Of a DNA stretch of 64,000 nt, positions 62,768 to 64,000 are shown in pieces. Source of the DNA: Paraburkholderia lycopersici (GTDB taxonomy: Bacteria > Pseudomonadota > Gammaproteobacteria > Burkholderiales > Burkholderiaceae); contig NZ_FMYQ01000025.1 of the NCBI RefSeq assembly GCF_900096975.1, positions 54,080-118,079 of the forward strand. The letters are read 5' to 3'. Position numbers and translations under genes: made by a program. Within the stretch, counting starts at the first letter, position 1, and every line of letters starts with the position of its first letter. The notes beneath the pieces were generated by a model that was given only the letters and a program-made list of their open reading frames with translations, ran no database searches and was not told where the DNA came from.

Positions 62768-63781
62768 ATGGATACGTTACAAAACATGCGGGTGTTCATC
62801 CGCGTCGTGGAAGCGGGCAGCTTCACGGCAGCGGCACAGTCGCTGGACTCGACCACGGGCGCCATGTCGCGCGCGGTGTCGGAACTCGAGGCGCATTTGC
62901 GCACCCGCCTGCTCAACCGCTCGACGCGCCGGCTCGCACTCACACCGGCCGGCGAGCGGTACCTCAAACGCTGCTCGCAGATCCTCGCGGACGTCGATAG
63001 CGCGGAGGAAGAAGCAAGCTGCGCGCACGAGCGCCCTGCCGGCGCGCTACGTATGCACAGTTTTGCGAGCATCGGTCAGCAGTACGTGCTGCCCGCGATT
63101 TCGCGCTACCGGGCGCTGCATCCCGAGGTGACGGTCGAGCTGACGCTCTCGCAACGTATGCCGGATCTCTTCGAGGGCAGCAGCGATGTTTCTGTCGTCA
63201 CGGCGTCTTCGCTGCCGAATTCCGATCTCGTCTCGCACCAGCTCGGCTCGACGTATAGCATCCTGTGCGCTTCGCCCGGGTATGTGCATACGCATGGGGC
63301 GCCGCGCACGCCCGCCGATCTATCGCATCACGACTGTCTGATTTTGAAAACGCCGGCGTTCCCAGCGCATGAATGGACGCTCGAAGGACCCGAGGGCAGC
63401 ATCGAGATGCACGTTGATGGCCCGGTGCAGGTGAACATCGCAGAGTCGCTCGCGGTGGCAATTCGCGAGGACATGGGGATTGGCGTGCTACCAGTCTACG
63501 CGGCAATCGAAGGACTGCGAAACGGTACGCTCGTGCGCGTACTGCCTCAGCACAAGCTCCAGAAGACGAACGTGTACGCGCTTTACCCGTCGCGCAAATT
63601 CGTCGACGCGAAGACAAAGACATGGGTGGAGTTCCTGCGTGCGCATCTTCCGCAGGTGATCGCGCGTGACCTCGCGCTGCTCGAAGAACTGACGCAGGAG
63701 CAGCTTGCGGATGAAGCGGAAGATGTCGCCTTGGCAAAGGATGCGGCGGTCGCGGCATCCACGCAAAAAGCTTCGCAGTAG
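62768..63781 (+). CDS. LysR-family regulator, divergent from the FUSC gene
   Basis: This 337-residue protein has the LysR helix-turn-helix (MDTLQNMRVFIRVVEAGSFT), an effector domain with ILCASPGY, and an acidic/Ala-rich tail. AAGGA three bases before the ATG supports the start. It probably controls the divergent FUSC exporter; the gap contains GGAAC-CTCC-GTTCC (62686-62699), a possible site. It is a paralog of the LysR at 55838. Confidence 0.92.
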   Translation: MDTLQNMRVFIRVVEAGSFTAAAQSLDSTTGAMSRAVSELEAHLRTRLLNRSTRRLALTPAGERYLKRCSQILADVDSAEEEASCAHERPAGALRMHSFASIGQQYVLPAISRYRALHPEVTVELTLSQRMPDLFEGSSDVSVVTASSLPNSDLVSHQLGSTYSILCASPGYVHTHGAPRTPADLSHHDCLILKTPAFPAHEWTLEGPEGSIEMHVDGPVQVNIAESLAVAIREDMGIGVLPVYAAIEGLRNGTLVRVLPQHKLQKTNVYALYPSRKFVDAKTKTWVEFLRAHLPQVIARDLALLEELTQEQLADEAEDVALAKDAAVAASTQKASQ

Positions 63782-63807
63782 ACGCAATTGACCGGGCTGT
63801 TAACGCA

Positions 63808-63832
63808 GAAAGCCGTCCAGGGGACGGCTTTC
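63808..63832 (+). terminator. Terminator of the LysR gene
   Basis: GAAAGCCGTCC and GGACGGCTTTC form a perfect 11-bp stem with a 3-base loop, 27 bases after the stop codon, followed by GCATTTCC. The downstream T-run is short. Confidence 0.75.
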
Positions 63833-63851
63833 GCATTTCCTGCGGCACAAA

Positions 63852-63895
63852 CGTCAGAACCCCGGTTCTCTTTCGGAGAGACCGGGGTTCTGGAC
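63852..63895 (-). terminator. Terminator of the rRNA operon
   Basis: Read on the minus strand, CGTCCAGAACCCCGGT pairs with ACCGGGGTTCTGACG, with CTCT and AGAG closing the loop. The long stem lies about 20 bases after the 5S 3' end and is followed by TTTGT. It should stop the rRNA transcript. Confidence 0.9.
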
Positions 63896-63910
63896 GTTAC
63901 GGCATGAGGA

Positions 63911-64000
63911 GCCTGACGATTACCTACTTTCACACGGGCAATCCGCACTATCATCGGCGTGGAGTCGTTTCACGGTCCTGTTCGGGATGGGAAGGGGTGG
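63911..64000 (-). rRNA. rrf: 5S ribosomal RNA, partial (5' end outside the window)
   Basis: The minus strand reads CCACCCCTTCCCATCCCGAA, then GAACAGGACCGTGAAACGAC, ATGATAGTGCGG and TAGGTAATCG: this is the 5S loop-B to 3' region of Burkholderia-type 5S rRNA. About 20-25 bases of the 5' end are beyond position 64000. It marks the end of an rrn operon transcribed leftward. Confidence 0.97.

Noticed and set aside
1..64000. CRISPR arrays, tRNA genes, prophage or IS elements
   Set aside because: I looked for regularly spaced repeats, T-loop motifs, integrases and transposases and saw none. The only tandem repeats are the 49-, 13- and 12-bp sets, which lack spacers.

Overview
The window is high-GC DNA with dense, mostly overlapping or closely spaced genes, GC-rich third codon positions, and paralogous LysR, GntR, MocR and TetR regulators. 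Gene content (a malonate decarboxylase operon, a CIO-type cytochrome bd operon, HAE1-type RND efflux, an FbpABC-type ferric transporter) and the 5S rRNA 3' part at the right edge fit a Burkholderiaceae betaproteobacterium, most likely Paraburkholderia or a close relative. It reads as ordinary chromosome: I see no phage, integrase, insertion sequence, CRISPR array or tRNA gene.

Layout. 1-8.3 kb: an HTH-receiver regulator facing a hybrid histidine kinase, a phosphoribosyltransferase-HAD fusion, a NERD-helicase protein, a glutathione S-transferase, a Zur-type repressor and a stand-alone receiver. 8.6-18.7 kb: a photolyase with no standard start codon, a TetR/DHA2 efflux pair with a legible promoter-operator, a MocR/EamA pair with direct-repeat operators, an acetyltransferase, and an MscS channel overlapping a potassium channel. 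18.6-23.8 kb: a 49-bp tandem hairpin repeat, a gene-poor stretch with a perfect ANR/FNR box, then cydA-cydB-DUF2474 and two membrane proteins. 23.8-32.8 kb: an arylamine N-acetyltransferase, then a Fur-box-preceded operon of porin, beta-propeller-like protein, Tat-exported DyP peroxidase and FbpA/B/C-type ferric ABC transporter. 32.8-43.3 kb: LysR/EamA pair, then a malonate module: MFS carrier diverging from a GntR regulator that overlaps mdcA, followed by mdcB-C-D-E-G-H. 43.4-57 kb: AlkB-like dioxygenase, small membrane protein, metallophosphoesterase, AI-2E family exporter, and on the minus strand LysR, RND permease, adaptor, outer-membrane lipoprotein and an OmpR/heavy-metal-type two-component system. 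57-64 kb: MgtC, GlsB/YeaQ-type protein, a bidirectional terminator, an acetate/succinate CoA-transferase, a small secreted protein, a FUSC exporter diverging from a second LysR paralog, and the end of an rRNA operon on the minus strand.

How the genes work together. In the malonate module, the MFS protein probably imports malonate; MdcA transfers malonate to the MdcC carrier, MdcD/E decarboxylate it, MdcB and MdcG build and attach the prosthetic group, and MdcH loads the carrier from malonyl-CoA. In the iron operon the porin would admit substrate, the peroxidase acts in the periplasm, and the FbpA-like protein (dityrosine motif NNYYW) delivers ferric iron to the permease and ATPase. Its mix of DyP peroxidase, beta-propeller-like protein and FbpABC is the least familiar system here.
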